The translations under genes and the position numbers were made by a program. 8,030 nucleotides of DNA from Oscillospiraceae bacterium (GTDB taxonomy: Bacteria > Bacillota_A > Clostridia > Oscillospirales > Oscillospiraceae): the NCBI GenBank assembly GCA_017936985.1, contig JAGBEM010000182.1:1-8030 (forward strand), given 5' to 3'. Shown piece by piece: positions 6,330 through 8,030 of this stretch. The notes beneath the pieces were generated by a model. That model did not search any database, was not told the origin of the DNA, and saw only the letters and a program-made list of their open reading frames with translations. Each line of letters begins with the position of its first letter. Position 1 is the first letter of the stretch.

Positions 6330-6589
6330 GCGACCCCCTCCTTTTTCTTCCGCTTCTGCATTTCTGCGATCTTCATCATATGCTCGTACATATCGTCGCC
6401 GACGCATTTTCTGGCGTGGGCGCACCACTGAACACAGCTTAACGTATCGTTATAGGCAACAAAGCCGCAGTTGTCACAGGCCACTTCCGTATCGATGGAA
6501 AAGAGTTCAATGATGCTGCCGCATTGGGGGCAGACCTTTTCATGAATGGTGGGCGTGCGGGGTTTTCCCTGACAGCTATCCATTAACAT
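6326..6589 (-). CDS. Small zinc-ribbon protein with CxxxC...C tail
   Basis: An 87-residue protein. Two Cys pairs, CPQCG (Cys20, Cys23) and CDNCG (Cys38, Cys41), form a zinc ribbon. They are followed by a conserved-looking set Cys52, Cys56 and Cys62 in CVQWCAHARKCVG, and a Lys-rich helical tail (about 66-85). Similar small proteins of anaerobes are often left as hypothetical or given doubtful enzyme names; I see no catalytic motif. The start at 6589 is set by AAGGAGG (6598-6604), 8 bases upstream. A GTG at 6598 in frame overlaps that site and is rejected. The gene is the first of a two-gene operon, overlapping the iron-sulfur gene by four bases, so the two products probably act together, perhaps as a complex or with the zinc ribbon helping cluster assembly (inference). 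Confidence 0.85.
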   Translation of the reverse strand: MLMDSCQGKPRTPTIHEKVCPQCGSIIELFSIDTEVACDNCGFVAYNDTLSCVQWCAHARKCVGDDMYEHMMKIAEMQKRKKKEGVA

Positions 6590-6602
6590 ATGCAACACCT
6601 CC

Positions 6603-6631
6603 TTGACTTTGTAGCATCAGTATACTATATT
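6603..6631 (+). promoter_or_regulatory. Promoter of the Crp/Fnr-family gene
   Basis: TTGACT (6603-6608), a 17-base spacer and TATATT (6626-6631) give a near-consensus sigma-A promoter starting near 6638. Its -35 box overlaps the ribosome binding site of the divergent zinc-ribbon gene by two bases. Confidence 0.75.
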
Positions 6632-6647
6632 AATCTCAGAGTGTCTG
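6619..6647 (-). promoter_or_regulatory. Promoter of the zinc-ribbon/iron-sulfur operon
   Basis: On the minus strand a weak -35 box CAGACA (6642-6647) and a good -10 box TATACT (6619-6624) are separated by 17 bases; the start would be near 6612. A poor -35 box next to a palindrome is what an activator-dependent promoter looks like. Confidence 0.6.
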
Positions 6648-6661
6648 TTGAATTTTCAACA
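6646..6661. promoter_or_regulatory. Palindromic operator, probably for the adjacent Crp/Fnr-family regulator
   Basis: TGTTGAA (6646-6652) and TTCAACA (6655-6661) form a perfect 7-bp dyad with a TT centre. The centre (6653.5) lies at -41.5 from the inferred minus-strand start at 6612, the class II activator position of Crp/Fnr proteins. For the plus-strand start (about 6638) it lies at about +9 to +24 and touches the ribosome binding site (6661-6668), a repressing position. The sequence is related to but shorter than the Fnr box TTGAT-N4-ATCAA. Confidence 0.6.
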
Positions 6662-6674
6662 AAAGGAGCAGATT

Positions 6675-7334
6675 ATGAAAGAAATTTTACCGATTCTGCA
6701 GGCATGTCCCCTGTTTGACGGCATCCGGCCCGAAGATCTTCGCGGTATGCTGGGCTGCTTGGGCGCCAGAACCGTAGAGGCGAAAAAGGGTTCCTTCCTG
6801 TTTCAAGAGGGTGAGGATGCCGTGTACATGGGCATCGTTTTAGACGGCTCTGTGCAGCTTGTCCGAGAGGACTACTACGGCAACCGCAGTATCGTCGCCC
6901 ACATTGGCAGCACAGAATTGTTCGGTGAGTCCTACCCCTTCTCCGATGAACGCACCTTGCCGGTAAGCGTTGCCGCCACAGAAGACACGCGCATTTTGCT
7001 CATCGACAGCCGCCGGGTCACCACCTGCTGCTCCAACGCCTGTGAATTTCACAACCGGGTGATCTATAACCTGTTGCGGCTCACCGCCACCAAGAATCAG
7101 ATGCTCCATCAAAAACTGCAGATCACCGCCAAGCGCACTACCCGGGAAAAGCTGATGGCGTACCTTGCCGCTCAGGCGAAGCGCCACGGCAGCAGCGAAT
7201 TCACCATTCCCTATGACCGGCAGGCACTGGCGGACTTTCTGGAGGTGGATCGCAGCGGTTTGTCTGCTGAGATCAGCAAACTCCGCCGGGAAGGCGTGCT
7301 GGAATGCCGCAAGAATCAGTTTAAGCTTCTCTGA
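6675..7334 (+). CDS. Crp/Fnr-family transcriptional regulator
   Basis: A 219-residue one-component regulator. The effector-binding beta-roll domain (about 8-120) has the family's LFGES turn (82-86); where Crp has the Arg-Ser pair that holds cAMP phosphate, this protein has Leu95-Pro96, so cAMP is unlikely. A dimerisation helix (about 122-150) leads to a Crp-type winged HTH (about 150-219) with DRQALADFLEVDRSGLSAEISKL (181-203, given in part) as the recognition unit. The N-terminal Cys set of classical Fnr is absent, but CCSNAC (Cys118, 119, 123) with His126 sits at the hinge and could bind a metal, cluster or be oxidised. The start at 6675 has AAAAGGAG (6661-6668) 6 bases upstream; a TTG at 6648 in frame lies inside the operator and before any ribosome site. 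Divergent placement from the iron-sulfur pair with a shared dyad suggests that operon is its target. Confidence 0.92.
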   Translation: MKEILPILQACPLFDGIRPEDLRGMLGCLGARTVEAKKGSFLFQEGEDAVYMGIVLDGSVQLVREDYYGNRSIVAHIGSTELFGESYPFSDERTLPVSVAATEDTRILLIDSRRVTTCCSNACEFHNRVIYNLLRLTATKNQMLHQKLQITAKRTTREKLMAYLAAQAKRHGSSEFTIPYDRQALADFLEVDRSGLSAEISKLRREGVLECRKNQFKLL

Positions 7335-7356
7335 CCCCGGAAATTCCATTATTTTT

Positions 7357-7406
7357 TCTGAAAAGCGGATGACATTTTTGGAAAACTGTGTTATATTGTT
7401 TTCAGA
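7357..7406. promoter_or_regulatory. Inverted repeats framing the xpt promoter
   Basis: TCTGAAAA (7357-7364) is repeated in inverse as TTTTCAGA (7399-7406). A nested pair, GAAAAC (7381-7386) and GTTTTC (7398-7403), brackets the -10 box. They could be operator half-sites for a purine or redox regulator, but no known consensus (for example the PurR box with CCGAAC) matches. Chance matches in AT-rich DNA are possible. Confidence 0.35.
7369..7397 (+). promoter_or_regulatory. Promoter of xpt
   Basis: ATGACA (7369-7374), 17 bases, and TATATT (7392-7397) with an extended -10 TG at 7389-7390. The start is expected near 7404, leaving a leader of about 24 bases, too short for a purine riboswitch. Confidence 0.7.
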
Positions 7407-7427
7407 GATTAAAAGGAGGGCCAATGC

Positions 7428-8018
7428 ATGAACTTTTTAGAAGAGAGAATTGCAAAAGACGGCATCGTCAAGCCCGGCAACGTGCTGAAAGTGGACAGCT
7501 TTCTGAATCATCAGATGGACATTGGGCTTTTGGAGCAAATGGGCAAAGAGTTTCATCGCCGCTTTGCGGACAAGCCCATCACCAAGGTGCTGACCATCGA
7601 ATCCTCCGGCATCGCCATTGCCTATCCCGTAGCACGGGAGTTTGGCGTACCGCTGGTATTTGCCAAAAAATCCCAGTCTGTCAACATTGACGGCGAAGTG
7701 TATTTGGCAGAAGTCCCCTCCTTCACACAGGGTCATGTGAATAAAGTCATTGTGTCGAAAAAGCGCCTGAGCGCTGATGACCATGTGCTGATCATTGACG
7801 ATTTTCTTGCCAATGGCAGCGCCCTGCAGGGTCTGATCTACATCGTTGAATGTGCCGGTGCCACCGTGGAAGGTCTGGGCATTGCCGTGGAGAAAGGCTT
7901 CCAGGACGGTGGCCACCGGATCCGCAACTTAGGCTATCATCTGGAATCTCTGGCCATTGGAGAGTCTATGGATCCCGAAACCGGCAAGATCACTTTCCGC
8001 AATACGGAATGTGAATAA
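7428..8018 (+). CDS. xpt: Xanthine phosphoribosyltransferase
   Basis: Makes XMP from xanthine and PRPP (EC 2.4.2.22), a purine salvage step in the cytoplasm that leads on to GMP. The 196-residue length matches the Bacillus subtilis type Xpt (about 194). Family features visible are the N-terminal [24 protein letters not shown] with Glu58-Gly61, KKSQSVN near Lys80/81, and the PRPP loop [12 protein letters not shown] (120-131) with acidic Asp124-Asp125. The C-terminal [10 protein letters not shown] region is also typical. The start has AAAAGGAGGG (7411-7420) 7 bases upstream; an overlapping out-of-frame ATG at 7424 is too close to it. No terminator lies between the Crp-family gene and xpt, so some read-through is possible, but xpt has its own promoter. 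In Firmicutes xpt is often followed by the xanthine permease gene pbuX, and a ribosome binding site follows here. Confidence 0.95.
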   Translation: MNFLEERIAKDGIVKPGNVLKVDSFLNHQMDIGLLEQMGKEFHRRFADKPITKVLTIESSGIAIAYPVAREFGVPLVFAKKSQSVNIDGEVYLAEVPSFTQGHVNKVIVSKKRLSADDHVLIIDDFLANGSALQGLIYIVECAGATVEGLGIAVEKGFQDGGHRIRNLGYHLESLAIGESMDPETGKITFRNTECE

Positions 8019-8023
8019 AGGAG
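8017..8023 (+). promoter_or_regulatory. Ribosome binding site of a gene beyond the right edge
   Basis: AAAGGAG overlaps the xpt stop codon with no terminator after it, so another gene of the same operon should start just past 8030. A xanthine/purine permease is the usual partner in Firmicutes, but none of it is visible here. Confidence 0.6.
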
Positions 8024-8030
8024 ATAACCA

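Noticed and set aside
6330..6428. N-terminal extension of the iron-sulfur protein
   Set aside because: It is rich in Arg, overlaps the zinc-ribbon gene by about 100 bases, and a proper ribosome binding site lies before the ATG at 6329.
5622..6431. Plus-strand open frame of 269 codons opposite the iron-sulfur gene
   Set aside because: The minus strand encodes clear ferredoxin and CCGG motifs with coupled translation; the plus-strand frame has no ribosome binding site or family resemblance.
7335..7357. Terminator after the Crp-family gene
   Set aside because: The GGAAATTCC palindrome at 7339-7347 followed by a T run cannot form a real stem with a usable loop.
7335..7427. Purine riboswitch before xpt
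   Set aside because: The conserved three-way junction core is absent and the leader after the inferred start is only about 24 bases.

Overview
The window looks like a chromosomal stretch of a low-to-moderate GC anaerobic Firmicute, most likely a gut Clostridia of the Oscillospiraceae/Ruminococcaceae type. Reasons: strong AAGGAGG-type ribosome binding sites before nearly every gene, sigma-A promoters with 17-base spacers, an intracellular type I pullulanase, an OmpR/HK two-component pair, and a [4Fe-4S] protein/zinc-ribbon/Crp cluster typical of strict anaerobes. No tRNA, rRNA, insertion sequence, CRISPR array or phage gene was seen. The genus assignment is inference.

Layout, left to right. 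Positions 1-35 are a bidirectional terminator. Positions 36-212 hold a dense array of small hairpins separated by GTGAAAT (which flips to ATTTCAC half way); it forms the 3' untranslated region of an AT-rich minus-strand gene of unknown function (212-772) with WD40-like strand repeats. That gene has its own promoter (-10 at 799-804), and this promoter diverges from the one for the type I pullulanase gene pulA (963-2864). pulA ends in a hairpin terminator (2872-2904) whose loop carries the -35 box of the next promoter, which drives a two-gene operon: an OmpR-family response regulator (2982-3653) and a membrane sensor histidine kinase (3657-5543). The kinase has a large extracytoplasmic domain that is much more AT-rich than its cytoplasmic part. 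The operon ends in a terminator at 5555-5592.

The right half is a redox-looking module. A minus-strand operon encodes a small zinc-ribbon protein (6326-6589) and a [4Fe-4S] protein (5703-6329), joined by an ATGA overlap. It diverges from a Crp/Fnr-family regulator gene (6675-7334). Between them lies one near-palindrome (6646-6661) that falls at -41.5 of the inferred iron-sulfur operon start, a class II activator position, and just downstream of the inferred start of the regulator's own gene, a repressor position. The simplest reading is that the regulator activates the iron-sulfur pair and limits itself. Last comes xpt (7428-8018), xanthine phosphoribosyltransferase for purine salvage, with a promoter but no purine riboswitch; a ribosome binding site right after it suggests another gene of the same operon just beyond the edge.

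The most interesting points are the hairpin array, the Crp/iron-sulfur/zinc-ribbon module with its single shared operator, the promoter built into the pulA terminator, and the foreign-looking sensor domain of the kinase.
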